The notes under the pieces: generated by a model
The model's input: the letters and a program-made list of their open reading frames with translations, nothing else
Databases searched by the model: none
What the model was told of the DNA's origin: nothing
Position numbers and translations under genes: made by a program
In this document: positions 46,576 to 56,480 of the stretch, one piece after another
Numbering within the stretch: the stretch's first letter is position 1
Layout of the letters: each line of letters begins with the position of its first letter
From: Cricetomys ansorgei
Taxonomy: Eukaryota > Chordata > Mammalia > Rodentia > Nesomyidae
Length of the DNA: 64,000 bases
Reading direction: 5' to 3'
NCBI GenBank assembly: GCA_026225945.1
Contig: JAMJFZ010001815.1
Coordinates: 18,993,501 to 19,057,500, forward strand

Positions 46576-47629
46576 AAGGTTCTCTTTACATTCTAGATTA
46601 ACTTGGAGCTACTGGGCTAAAGAGTTTCTCCTGCCTTCATTTCCTGAATAACTGGGACTATAAGCACACCACTAAACCTAGCTTAGCTTATTCTTTTTTC
46701 CCCAGTGCTGGTGAAGCCCTGACCCCAAGCATGAGGGTATTTGGAGATAATTGGATTCGGGCAGATGGGTGAGGACTTTGTGCTGGGACAGGTGACCTTA
46801 TGAGAGACACTGGGAACCTCACTCCCTACCTCTCTTCCAAATGGCGATTCAGAAAGAAGGGACAGTCCACAAGTCAGGAAAGGGGCTCTCACTCCAGCCC
46901 AACCAAGCTTGATTGAATGTTCATTGCTGAAGCCACACGGTCTAAATATTTTGTCTTGGCATTCTCAGCTGACTGTGACACCCAGAGAGCCCCAGGAATG
47001 TGGGTCAAAGCAGAGCTTCCATTACACGCATTCAGTGAGGATAGCCCATAATCAGTCCCCCAGAAATCAGAAGGATGACAAAGGTGGGGGGAAAGTCAGT
47101 ACAATACAGCGAGGATAAAGAATGAAGTAACATTTGGAAGGTTTCATGGTAAAATTCTGAATCTTCTTTGACTTGTCTGCAGAAGGCTGTATAATTTGGT
47201 GCAGTGATCTTTTAGTTTTTCCAAAAATACACCATTTAAGACAGGAAGTTCTTTCTAACAGCTGGTTCTCATCTGTTCGTTCGGTACACAAAGCAGGGCA
47301 GCATGTGGGTTGCATTCAGGCTTGGTCTCACCGTTCAGTCGCTGTGCAACACTGAACGACTTTGAACACCTGTAATGGAGGCGGTAGTTTTTCCTGTCTC
47401 CTAGGGTTTATATGGACTGAGTGAGTTAATATGCATGAAGACCTGAGAATTGAAAGCCCAGTATCAGGTCAAAACAGAAGGATCATTTGACCTTCAGCAT
47501 TTAACACCAACCTGGGCAACATTAGTGACACCTGACATCAAACAGTAATAATATCTAATTGATTGATTAAAAGTTAAAATTCTTGGAATTCATCTTGACT
47601 CACAGTGAGGACTCTTATCAGGAACACAC

Positions 47630-47673
<44 letters not shown>

Positions 47674-48849
47674 GCTGGACACTGAACTTAGACTCATGCT
47701 GAAACAAGCATTCTACTACTGAGCTGTGATCCCAACCCATGAACACACAGTATTAAAAAAGTTGCAAAAGTCTGTTTTTAGTTGTGTTTAAAATGATTGT
47801 TTTGTGCATTTTGGGGGGAAGGGCTGCCTGGGTCTTGGCATTTTGTATTGTCTGCAGGTGTTGGTTTTGTGCAAAAGTTTGATTCCTCATGATCTGCATA
47901 TGCTCACTGCTCTCTGACAGAGATAGGCCTTTGGATGAGGGGGCAGATTTTTGTATCAGTGAAACACCTGAGGAGCTTGTGTGTCAATAAAAACTCCTAA
48001 GATCAGATGATTGGCACTTGCTGTGACAGGTGGTTCCCTCTGCTGGGGTCTGGCAGGGTTTGTGCCTAAGAAAATGCTTCCTTGTTTTCTTTGCTGAGCC
48101 CACACAATAGCCTAACTGTTACAGTTAAGACCAATGATTGTACTTAATGTTCATAGACCCATCTGCTGAGGCCAAAAGCATGTGTGAAGGAGCAGTAGTG
48201 CTCATAAAATCAGTCAGCACCTGAACATACTTGTCATTGTGCTACACCCTTTATATATATGACCTGGTTCAGTTCAACACCATAAGGCAGGTATGATTTT
48301 CTCTCTCTCTCTCCCTTTCCTTCTCACACACACACACACACACATACAACACACACATCTTACTGGAAAGAAAATGGAGACATTGATTTTGTCTTCCTTG
48401 ACCTTCCAAGTTCAGTGTAACTGCTCTCTGCTCTCATTCCATCCCTCCTGTTGGGTCCAGCACCACATGGGATACCACTTTCTAGTAGTTTCTAGACCTG
48501 AAAGCATTCCAAGAATTGAAGTCATTAGTGTTAGTGGTAAAGTTGATTGAATATGAAAATATATATTTCTCATGTTTCAGTGGTGAAAGTGGAAGAACCA
48601 CATTTACTGCTCACTGAAAGACTGCATGATAACCCAGGCACTCACACCTAGCTTATTATGCAATCCTGCCTTCAAAACTGACCATATTGTTTCCTTCCAT
48701 CTCTGCTGACTGTCTTGTTCATATCTCTGTCTTCCTTAGAGTTTCCAGATGACATTAATCCAGTTACCAAAGAAAAAGGTGGACCCAGGGGCCCAGAGCC
48801 TACGCGATATGGAGACTGGGAACGCAAAGGACGCTGTATTGACTTTTAA
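38544..48849 (+). CDS. SDHAF4: SDHAF4, succinate dehydrogenase assembly factor 4 (3 exons)
   Basis: Exons 38544-38598, 41020-41169 and 48740-48849 join in frame to 315 nt, 104 residues plus TAA (human protein about 108). Family knowledge: this mitochondrial matrix protein (yeast Sdh8, DUF1674 family) binds the flavinated SDHA subunit and helps it dock with SDHB during complex II assembly, limiting stray oxidation by free SDHA. Seen: residues 1-33 hold Arg, Lys, Ser and hydrophobics with no acidic residue, typical of a mitochondrial presequence. The middle has [16 protein letters not shown]. The conserved C-terminal block runs from [14 protein letters not shown] (from residue 70) through [14 protein letters not shown] at the end. 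Start: the ATG has A at -3 and G at +4. Nothing looks broken. The intron phases (1 and 1) are regular, and all splice sites are GT-AG. Confidence 0.96.
38863..38985 (+). mobile_element. B1 SINE
   Basis: gggcgaatgcctttagtccc, agcactaggtagacagagg and gttcaaggtcagcctggtcc; 3' end cut short. Confidence 0.8.
40058..40372 (+). mobile_element. LTR-like element, family A copy 1
   Basis: About 315 bp, TG...CA ends. It shares blocks with 47760-48104 and (inverted) 58423-58741: attgttttgtgca, tgtctgcaggtgttgg, gatctgca, tcaataaaaac, ggttccctctgctg. An AATAAA lies at about two thirds of the length. LTR nature is inferred. Confidence 0.65.
41020..41169 (+). CDS. SDHAF4: SDHAF4 coding exon 2
   Basis: 150-nt exon with acceptor cgctccattag and donor gtgagt. 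It encodes the end of the presequence ([13 protein letters not shown]), a Lys/Pro-rich linker and [20 protein letters not shown], diagnostic for SDHAF4. Confidence 0.95.
41590..41700 (+). mobile_element. B4/B1-like SINE
   Basis: gatttccagcactctggaaa, tgtgaggccagcctgagcaa, gactgtctcaaa. Confidence 0.55.
42300..42475 (-). mobile_element. B2/B3 SINE
   Basis: Antisense: attccccggagctggagtta, ggttctctcagccatcggtc, cagccc. Confidence 0.75.
44080..44218 (+). mobile_element. B1 SINE, near consensus
   Basis: gccaggtggtggtagcacat, cagcacttgggaggcagaga and agagctacaacagagaaacc. Few differences, so relatively young. Confidence 0.93.
44602..44700 (+). mobile_element. B3 SINE, tail expanded into minisatellite
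   Basis: ggccagcaagatagctcagc head and gttcagtcccagggactcca; its CA-rich tail leads straight into the minisatellite at 44702-45190. Confidence 0.75.
44702..45190. repeat. CA-rich minisatellite, 57/66/72-bp units
   Basis: The marker actcacattg recurs at 44771, 44828, 44894, 44966, 45038 and 45110, giving spacings of 57, 66, 72, 72 and 72 bp. Units hold gtgtgtacacacgtacacag and cacatgcacacagc. All spacings are multiples of three, so long open frames arise on both strands. Confidence 0.93.
45330..45430 (+). mobile_element. B1-like SINE, diverged
   Basis: gacatggtggcgcatgctat, agcactggtgagatgga, ggatcagacgttcaaggcag. Confidence 0.5.
45512..45652 (-). mobile_element. B1 SINE
   Basis: Antisense: ttttgagatgggtctcacta, gtagaccaggctggcctcat, gatcctcctgacttg, then cactaccacatctgg. 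Confidence 0.88.
46519..46572. repeat. (TG)27 microsatellite
   Basis: Uninterrupted TG run in SDHAF4 intron 2, followed by a decayed antisense B1/B4-like piece to about 46690. Confidence 0.93.
47632..47672. repeat. (TG)20 microsatellite
   Basis: Uninterrupted TG run in SDHAF4 intron 2 shortly before the LTR-like element. Confidence 0.93.
47760..48104 (+). mobile_element. LTR-like element, family A copy 2
   Basis: Same family as 40058-40372 and 58423-58741: gtctgtttttagttgtg, attgttttgtgcattttgg, tgtctgcaggtgttggt, tcaataaaaactcc, ggttccctctgctggggtct and tttgctgagcccaca. Slightly longer than the other copies because of an internal duplication-like insert around 47920-47990. Confidence 0.65.
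48300..48352. repeat. (TC)n / (CA)n microsatellite
   Basis: Short TC run, then CA run interrupted once, about 390 bp before SDHAF4 exon 3. Confidence 0.85.
48740..48849 (+). CDS. SDHAF4: SDHAF4 coding exon 3
   Basis: Acceptor cttccttag. It encodes the invariant family block [33 protein letters not shown] and the TAA stop. Confidence 0.97.
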
Positions 48850-49150
48850 GTCACAAACTGTTTAACTGCAGAATCATTTTCTGGATTACCTACTTCACTT
48901 GCTTTCTTTTTCTATATCCATCATGTAATTTCCATCATATGTCTTAAAATACATGTGATAGATTTGAAGACTGAATGCTGGTATAGATTACGAAAGTGGA
49001 GACACTTTCCCGTTAGCACATGTTAACCTGAGTGTGTTGAAGTAGACAGAGTGTGATGAGAGCTGCACGCCTTTACCGCGATCTTTTTTGATTTAGTCAG
49101 TTGCTTATAAAATATACATGTAAATAAATAATTTTTAAAGATATTCTTTA
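48850..49150 (+). other. SDHAF4: SDHAF4 3' UTR (inferred)
   Basis: About 300 nt of unique AT-rich sequence between the stop and AATAAA at 49123-49128; an antisense B3 begins just beyond. The 3' end is set about 20 nt past the signal. Confidence 0.65.
49123..49128 (+). terminator. SDHAF4 polyadenylation signal
   Basis: AATAAA 274 nt after the stop codon, followed by T-rich sequence. Confidence 0.65.
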
Positions 49151-49357
49151 GATTTATTATTTTATTTTATATGCATGAGTGTTTTTCCTGCGTCTAAGTA
49201 TGTGCCTAGTGCCTATGAAGGCTAAAAGAGAGCATTAGATCCGCTGGAACTGGAATTATGGTGGTTGTGAGCCACCATGTAGGTGCTGGGAACAGAGCCC
49301 AGGTCTTCTGCAAGAGCAACAAGTGCTCTAAACCTCTGAGCCATCTCTACACTCCCC
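49151..49357 (-). mobile_element. B3 SINE
   Basis: Antisense: gaactggaattatggtggtt, ccatgtaggtgctgggaaca, aacctctgagccatctctac. Confidence 0.88.
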
Positions 49358-50282
49358 AAGATTTATTTTTATTATTTTTAACTATGTTTATATGTGTATG
49401 TATGTGTGTATGTGCATGTGAGTGCAGTTCCCCTCAGAGATCAAAATGATGTCAGATTTTCTTGAGCTGGAGTTTGTAGAGGAATAGGCCTGTGTGAAAG
49501 CTAGGAAGGGTCTACATTCCAGGGACCCATATGAAGGAATCACATTCAAAGGCCCATGTGATCCAGATGGAATGTAGAAAGAATGTTAAGAATGTTGGTA
49601 CACACCTTTAATCTCAGTATTCAGAAGGCAGTGGTGGTCCACACCTTTAATCCCTAAGATAGAAACAATGCGGAAGCAGACACAGGAGGCGGAGCTCAGA
49701 GGGAGTCAGTGTCATTTGAGATGAGTCTGAGTGAAGGACAGAAAAAGCGACTAATCAGAGGAAGAATTGGCAGAGTGAGAGTGAGGACACAGCCAACTCT
49801 CACAATACAAAAGCAGCTCTCAGCTCAGAGCAGAGCCAGTTACAAAAGTAGGCAGGCTGTGAGAGAGATACAGACACAGGGGCAGGTTGGCAGAAGAAAT
49901 CAGTATCAGACAGGAAGAGTGAATCAATTTGAACCTAAGCAGAGCAGTTACATCTGTGGCAGTCAAAGAGTCAGCCAGAAACTCAAGAGTCAGAAGAGTT
50001 CAGTCAGAAACTCTCAGATAGCTCAGAAGGTCAGTTTGAACTAGGCAGCTTGGAGAAGAGTTGAGTTCAGTACAGCTCTGAGTTCAAAAGGAGCTAGTCC
50101 TAGTGGCCCAGCCAGCAGTGCGTCAACTGTCCTCTGCCCTGAATCAACATTTACATCCTGAATCTATGGCTACATGAGTTACAGGCTATTATGAGCCTTC
50201 TGATCTGGTGCTTGGGAGCCAGACTGAGGTCCACTGCAAAAGTGGTGCTCTTTCTTAACCACAGAGCCATCGTCCCAGCCCA
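49358..50282 (-). mobile_element. B3 SINE split by a solo LTR
   Basis: Left part 49358-49474 ends cttgagctggagtt; right part 50175-50282 resumes gagttacaggctattatgag and ends ccatcgtcccagccc. Together they make one ordinary antisense B3 interrupted by 700 bp. Confidence 0.85.
49475..50174. mobile_element. Solo LTR nested in a B3 SINE
   Basis: Exactly 700 bp, begins tgtagaggaataggcc and ends atctatggctaca, flanked by ggagtt (49469-49474) and tgagtt (50175-50180), a 6-bp target duplication with one change. TG...CA ends and a 6-bp duplication are the marks of an ERVK-class LTR (class is inference). The interior is rich in cagtcaga/gagag motifs and includes a B1-like cacacctttaatc repeated about 40 bp apart. 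Orientation not settled. The 111-codon open frame at 49709-50044 within it is not a gene. Confidence 0.75.
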
Positions 50283-50310
50283 ATAAGATGTTTTCACATG
50301 ATTGTTGCTA

Positions 50311-50693
50311 TGACTAGGTGCTGGTTAGTTCTTGCCAACTACATGAGCTAGAGTTGCCTTGGAGGAGGAGACTAAGTAAATCCTACCCACTGTGGCCAGT
50401 CTAGAAGTCTTTCTGGATCAGTGGCTGGCATGGGAGGCCCAGCCTTCTGCAGGTAGTGTCACCGTTGGGCAGGTGGCCCTGGGTTGTATGAAAAGGGAGT
50501 TGAACTAGCCATAGAGGGCAAGCCACGAAACTGCTTTCCTCTGCTTCAGTTTTCTCCCTCCAGGAATTGTTTTTGCTTCTGTCCTGATTTCCCTTCATGA
50601 TGGTCTGTAATCTGTAATATGAAACAAACCCTTTCCTGTCCGGGTTGCTTCTAGTCAGTGTTTTATTAAAGCAACAGAAAGCAAACTAGGACA
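50311..50693 (+). mobile_element. ERVL-type rodent LTR (solo)
   Basis: Contains gctggttagttcttgccaac, gatggtctgtaatctgtaat, aaaccctttcctgtccgggt and ends gcaaactaggaca, text of a very common rodent ERVL LTR. Confidence 0.7.
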
Positions 50694-50719
50694 CACTAGA
50701 ATAGTAGCTTTTAAAAATC

Positions 50720-50722
50720 GTG

Positions 50723-50779
<57 letters not shown>
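50720..50779. repeat. (TG)n microsatellite
   Basis: TG run with one CG interruption, leading into an antisense B3-like fragment to about 50895. Confidence 0.9.
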
Positions 50780-50787
<8 letters not shown>

Positions 50788-50939
50788 AAGTGTAGGTGGG
50801 CATATGTGTGGAGGTTCCAGGGATCAAGAACTAGGGTCATCAAGCTTGTGCAGGAACCTTTTACTCCCTAAGCCACATCACTGGCCCAATCGTGACTTTA
50901 AAATGTGGGCTAAATAGTTACAGTATAGTTCAAGCATGC

Positions 50940-51075
50940 ACTTGGAGAGAGAGATTATGAGGAATTAAACAGGAGTATGTTCTCTCTCTGCTATATAGAT
51001 TCCTGGGATTGAACTCAGATCATCAGACTTGGTGGCAAGTGCCTTTAGCCACTGAGCCATCTTATCAGCCCTGAG
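50940..51075 (-). mobile_element. B3 SINE fragment
   Basis: Antisense: gattgaactcagatcatcag, gtgcctttagccactgagcc, atcagccc. Confidence 0.7.
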
Positions 51076-51395
51076 ACTGACTTTGAAAACACCCTGGACA
51101 ACATAGTAGGAGCCTACCCCCATTTAAAAAAAAACAAAAAACAAAAAACAAGATGATTTCTTTCAGAAGCTGTCCAAGGCATATTTATTTGTCCAAGGGC
51201 AATTTCAGCATGTATACCGTTTGCTGCACAGCATAACACACATATTTCATTGTGTTCACTATTCTTAACCCTGAATTTATTTTTCCAAATCACTAGGCTT
51301 CCTATGGGAAAGATTTAAGATAAGCAAAAATTGAAATATTAAAACACTTTTATATGAATACATTAAAGAATCATTAGTTAAAAATAGTGGTAATG

Positions 51396-51534
51396 AGCCC
51401 GGCAGTGGTGGCGCACTCAAGAGGCAGAGGCAGGCGGATCTCTGAGTTCAAGGCAAGCCTGGTCTACAGAGAGAGTTCTAGGACAGCCAGAGTTACAACA
51501 GAGAAACTCTTGTCTTGGAAAAAAAAAAAAAAAG
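51396..51534 (+). mobile_element. B1 SINE, young
   Basis: gcccggcagtggtggcgcac, ggcagaggcaggcggatctc, gccagagttacaacagagaa and a 15-bp poly(A). Near consensus with an internal 15-bp deletion in the head. Confidence 0.93.
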
Positions 51535-51869
51535 TAGTGGTAATTTGGATGGGTAGAATGAAATGTGTTATCAGTCAGTGAGACACGCAATTGAGGTGTA
51601 GAAATGAAAGGGTTAGAAGGTTCTATTCAGTTCAGCTCATAAGGTCAGGAAGGGTCAGATCCACTGGGCTCAACTGAAACATCCTCTGCTCTGTGTCCTC
51701 CATTGCAGAGGTTGGGCCTTCAGCTCCCCGGCTATGTGAATTGCTTAGGAGAGGGTTCGCAGAGCCGACAGACAACAGAGTGCAGTGGGCTGAGCCTTGA
51801 GTGGTGTGACTTGTAAGTGCAATATGATAGGGGAAACCAGTGGACAGGATGGACTTAATATTTTCAGAC

Positions 51870-52092
51870 TTACGTTTATTTTATTATTTTATGTGTTTGA
51901 GTGTTTTGCCTGCATGTATGTATATGCACCATCACATTCCTGGTGCCGGAGAAGTCAGAAGACAGCACTGGATCCCCTGAAACTGGAGTCAGAGATGGTT
52001 GTGAGCTGCCATGTGGGTGCTGAGACTCAAACCCCAGTCCTCTAGAAGATCAGCAGGTGCTCTGCAACTGCAGAGCCAACTCCCCAACCAGT
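51870..52092 (-). mobile_element. B3 SINE
   Basis: Antisense: tgttttgcctgcatgtatgt, gagctgccatgtgggtgctg and agccaactccccaacc. Confidence 0.85.
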
Positions 52093-52574
52093 GGAGTAAC
52101 ATTTTTAACTGTGTCCTGAAACTGATTTGCATGTCAGTTAAATCAGATTTGCCTTTGTATCAGTTGTCACCTCTGAGTCAACATTAGTTCCTTTAAAAAA
52201 AGAGATTTTCCTCGTATATGCATGGCTGTCACCTGCCGTCTGTCGCAATTCCCTTGGAGACCATAATAGGATGTCAGGTCCCAGGAACTGTAGTTACAAA
52301 CGGGCGTGAGCCACCAGAAACATTTGTTCTTTTTCTTGTAGTTTCTTTAAGTAAAAATATTTTGAAAATATTCTGTAATTTAGTCAACCTCCTAATTTAG
52401 AGAACTAATTTACTAGATTAACATTCTGGAAAAGAAAATGTTAAATTATTTTGAATCATTAGTAAAAGACCATAAAAAATTCAAAACTCTGCTGCTCTAT
52501 GCTAATTATCACAATATGTGATAAAGAAAAGAGTTTATACACTTTAAAAGCAAGTATAAAGTATACAGTAAGTA

Positions 52575-52710
52575 CGGCTCTTTCCTTTTATCCCAGGATT
52601 TGGGAGGCAGAGACAAGTGGGTCTCTGTGAGTTCAAGGCTGGCCTGGTCTGTATAGTGAATTCCAGGACAGCCAGGGCTATGTAGAGAGACCCTGTATCA
52701 GGAAAAAAAA
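52575..52710 (+). mobile_element. B1 SINE
   Basis: atcccaggatttgggaggca, gttcaaggctggcctggtct, gccagggctatgtagagaga, A-rich tail. Confidence 0.88.
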
Positions 52711-52806
52711 ATATATCTATATATATACATATATATGTTATTATATATTGTTGTATATGTGTGTATGTTATATATATATGTGTATATATATATACATTTA
52801 CATATA
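52711..52806. repeat. (TA)n-rich tract
   Basis: Near-pure TA/TG alternation seeded at the B1 tail; self-complementary, able to form hairpins or cruciforms. Confidence 0.88.
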
Positions 52807-52832
52807 GCGTCTATATTATAAGCAAAATATTC

Positions 52833-52995
52833 AGGTAATAAGATGTGACTCAGCAGGTAAAGGCACTTGCTGCCAAGCCTAAGGACCTTAGTTTAATACC
52901 TTGGACTCACATGGTAAAAGGAAAAAAACCAACCCCCTCAATGTGTCCTCTGACCTCCGCCTGCTCACACAAATAAATGAATATAAAAGTTTTTT
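52833..52995 (+). mobile_element. B3 SINE
   Basis: aagatgtgactcagcaggta, gcacttgctgccaagcctaa, and aataaatgaatataa tail. Confidence 0.75.
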
Positions 52996-53171
52996 AAAGT
53001 AACATATGTCAGTTATCAGGTCATACTGAAAGGATTTAAGAAAAACAAAACTCAGGACTTCTTCTGAGTGCAAGTAGTCACATATAGGGGGAAATGCCTC
53101 CTATTGAGAGATGCCTTCCTAAGTACGGCCATTAACAGCACTCTTTAGTCTCCTCCCCACCCACAGGGAAG

Positions 53172-53590
53172 ATGACCATTGAGCTTAACACCTATCAACA
53201 GGATTCCTTCTTCCCCAGCCTCCTCCCCACCGCATATCAGCAGGGATTCCTTCCTGTCTCAAGGGTGGCTTCCAAGGGCACAGGTTGACCACGCCCACCC
53301 ACCCCCCACCCCGGATCCCGGCGCGGGGAAACTCCCAACCAATTAGTCTAACATAGAGAGCTCGGAGCCAATCAGTTGCACGAGCCCCCATCCCCAGACC
53401 CCTTTCCTCTGAACCCAATAAAAGGGCTGGGGGGGAAGGGATCGGGCCCGCCATGCTCATCTCCTGCGTGGGATAGGCGGGACCTGGAGCGCGCCGGTTT
53501 CAAATAAATGCCTCATGTATGTTGCAATGATTCTGTGTCTCGTGGTTCCTTAGAAACCCGCCCGGCTTGCCCTAAAAATACTAATAGCAT
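53172..53590 (+). mobile_element. Retroviral-type LTR
   Basis: Sense promoter order: CCAAT boxes (aaccaatta about 53336, agccaatcag about 53367), TATA aataaaagg (about 53419), polyA aaataaatgcc (about 53500), then R/U5 text with ctgtgtctcgtggttcc. GC-richer than flanks. Exact TG...CA ends and a target duplication were not resolved, so limits are approximate. No internal retroviral genes adjoin it. Confidence 0.6.
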
Positions 53591-53719
53591 GAAAATACTT
53601 GTGTGGGGGCTGGCCTAGAGCTAAGAGGGGGTTGAGGTGTGCTTCAAACCCCTGATTTCTCACCCTGAGAGCCAAAGGCATTCAGCTGCTCCTCCTTTCT
53701 TACTCTGACATATTGTTTG

Positions 53720-54245
53720 TGCCCATCCACGGGACCTTTGGGGGGTGGGGGTAGAGTTGGCACAGAAGCAAGACACACAGGCTCTGAGAGTCAGGTAAGT
53801 GGCAAAGAGCAGACTCAGTTTATTGCAGGAAGGGGAAGCCCTTTTAAACCCTCTGCCCAGCCCAGAGTCCCATGGCTCCTAGACTGCAGGCTACTGCTCT
53901 GGCTCTTCTCGTCTCTGAGCATCTCTGGGCAGATCTCAGGCTTTTTTCTGCCCAGTGGCAGGTCTAGTTTCTCCTACACTGACAGATCCCAGCTAGTACC
54001 GACAGCAAGCAAAGCTCCTCCAGTACATGTCTTATGACTGCTGGAGCCCCAATACCCTGGCAATGAGGTTGAAGTCTGTCGACAAGGTTCCAGACTCCCC
54101 AGCGGGGAACTTCGGCTTACCAGCCAATCTGCCCCTTCCTCCCCTTTGCTGTAATGGCGACAAAAGTCTTTCATTATGTCTGCATGGCCTAGTGATACCT
54201 TAGCTGGCCGGTGTTAGCTGAGAAGGGGAAGCGGCCATTTTTTAC
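53720..54245 (-). mobile_element. Probable antisense LTR
   Basis: Minus-strand AATAAA (53819-53824) and TATA-like tttaaaag (about 53842-53849) lie only about 25 bp apart; the rest is GC-rich and ends ggaagcggccatttttt. Call rests on signal order and position next to another LTR; limits uncertain. Confidence 0.4.
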
Positions 54246-54489
54246 TCAAAAGTAATTGTCTTTGTAAAATATCTTGCAGGCTTCTGAGTCCTGGCATTAG
54301 TAAAGCTACCTATTCATATTGATAGTAACAGATAGAAGCAAAAGGGGCCTAGATAGAGAAAAAATAAATACGCACCAAACAGCTAAAACTGTAAAATAAA
54401 AACCTTCTTTGCCTACATGGCACTCTGCTCTGGGGCAGATGGAGATCTTATTCAGCTAACAGTGTTAAGTCAAATGTTCTTTCTTAGCA

Positions 54490-54990
54490 AGCAAGATAAG
54501 TCGCCTGAGGAAGGACTCCCAACCCCCATCCTGGGCGTGACTGCATCTACATAGGAAACCTGAGAAGGCCTGAGCAACATCTGCATATCAAAAAACTATT
54601 TGGCTTTTTAAACCTCTTCCCAGAGCAATTCTCTCTCTTTCTGGTGTGGCCCTTTCCCTGGTAATGTATATTGTCAGTCTCTCCCTCCTTCTCTTCTTGG
54701 TGTGGTTTTTCCACTGACAAGGCGCATTGCATTGTCAGTCTCTCTCTTGCCCATCTCTTTTTCTTAAAATGTATACTGTTAATTCCCCTATTAAAAACAC
54801 TCCTGCGTTTTACTTCCAAAGCGTGTTCCACATGTCATTTTAAAGCTCGATCATGCGCGCTATTTCCTCAGGTCCCATAAAAGAACGAACTACCCTGTTC
54901 GTTTGTCATTCTTCATTTTCCGGCGCTCGTACTCCCTCCTGCGTAGAGTTTCCGTGAACCCATTTGTGGGAAAGGCTGGTTCCCTCCACA
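54490..54990 (+). other. Unclassified, LTR-like
   Basis: Holds a TATA-like cataaaag (about 54878), a C/T-rich region with an imperfect internal repeat (gtgtggccctttccctgg, then tggtgtggtttttccactga, each followed by attgtcagtctctc) and CpGs. Possibly another LTR; not resolved. Confidence 0.35.
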
Positions 54991-56087
54991 TATGACATAC
55001 AGCACCTGATAAAATCCTGCCTCTCCAAGGTATGTGGCCTAGTTAATGTTTATCTGACCACTTCAACTGGAGGATCCCAGGCTGGAATTCCTCTCTCCCT
55101 ATATGACCTTTTAAAGTCTCTTCCCCTGACCCCTGTGAGACCTCTGCTTATGCAAAAGAGCCTTCCTTAAGACGTTGGGCCCAGCCAATTACACATGACC
55201 ACCCATAACTGGTTGTGAGTCCCCCACATGCAAATAGAGCTCCCCTAGTATCACTGTCCTAGCCAATAACTTACCATTACATAAGGAATTTCCCCCTTTC
55301 CCTCTTCCTTATTACTTCAACAAATGAGCTGTTCACTGGCACTGCCTCCCAGGTATTTGATCCCACTGCTCTCAAAGCTTCTACCCAAGACCTGCTTGGA
55401 CTCCAGACAGTTCTTGACTGTGTCTCCCTCCTTGAGGCTGGGCCAACAGCTTGGTACCCCACAGAGGAGACTAGGAAGCAGGAACCCACACTTGTGGTAT
55501 TCACATCCATCAAACTGTAACAGGGCCCTAGACCTTACTTAGCACAACTGACTCCATAATGGAAGTGCCATTCAGGCTGTAAGACTCAGCAAGTGGACAG
55601 CTCCACCTGCCAAAACTAAAACAAAGACCTAATCCATTAAAGTCTGTAGTTCTGAGAAAGTCTCTAGATGTACTAACCTTGCTTTTTGGCTTCTATAGTT
55701 CTGTTTCTGGCTATCTGTTCTTTTTAACTGAAGTGTGTCAACCCAAAGCATGGTTTTGTGCTTAAAAGCTCACCCTGAGAAAGGCTCAGGGCTATCTGGG
55801 ATCCCGAACACCCAGTATAGTTAGTTGCTGGCTGGCTAAAAAAGATTTTCTATTGGCTTAAAATCATGTCTGAGCAGTCTTCTCTGGTGAATACCCCACA
55901 GTACAAACATTAATGAGAAAACCTGAAGACTATCAGTTTAGTGTTTACTGAAAATGATGTGGCAGCCATGAAAGTAACAGCTCTTAATATCAAACGGGAA
56001 GCAGAGTCTACTCCTATCCCACTCTGCCACTCCACGGGGCCCACCATTGTGTTCCTGCTTTCCAGCCAGTGAATGAGTATGGCAGGG

Positions 56088-56480
56088 TGATGTTATGTGG
56101 ATGGTCAACCTAACACGATCTGGATCACCTAGGAAACACTCTCAGGCACACCTGTGAGGGATCACTTAGATCAATTGAGGTAGAAGACACACCTTGAAGG
56201 AGGGAAGCCCCATTACCTGGGTTTGGGTCCTGACTGCATAAGAAGGAAACTGGCTGAGGCTCCCTCCTCTCAGATGATTCTAGCTTGTGTCAAGTTGATG
56301 TAAAACCAGCCATTCACCCTTTTCTCTCTTCTGCTTCCTGACTGTGGATACAATGTGACCAGCTGCCCCAGGAAGCTGCTGCCATGACTTCCACCAGGAT
56401 GAACTATGAATTTGTGAGCCTAAGTAAACCCTTTCTCTCTGAAGTTTGCCTTTACTCTCCTGTTCCCTGGTGTCAGACCA
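56088..56480 (+). mobile_element. ERVL/MLT2-like LTR
   Basis: tgatgttatgtggatggtca, ggcacacctgtgagggatc, cttgtgtcaagttgatgtaa, gtaaaccctttctctctga: diverged member of the same broad LTR group as 50311-50693. Confidence 0.55.

Larger units (their letters stand above)
41170..48739 (+). other. SDHAF4 intron 2
   Basis: 7.6 kb. Contains SINEs at 41590, 42300, 44080, 44602, 45330 and 45512, a CA-rich minisatellite at 44702-45190, (TG)n tracts at 46519 and 47632, and an LTR-like element at 47760-48104. 42600-44000 and 46680-47600 hold only unclassified sequence, with a rodent LTR-like piece near 42645-42890. Confidence 0.7.

Noticed and set aside
49709..50044. 111-codon Gln/Ser-rich open frame.
   Set aside because: It lies wholly inside the nested solo LTR and has no known domain.
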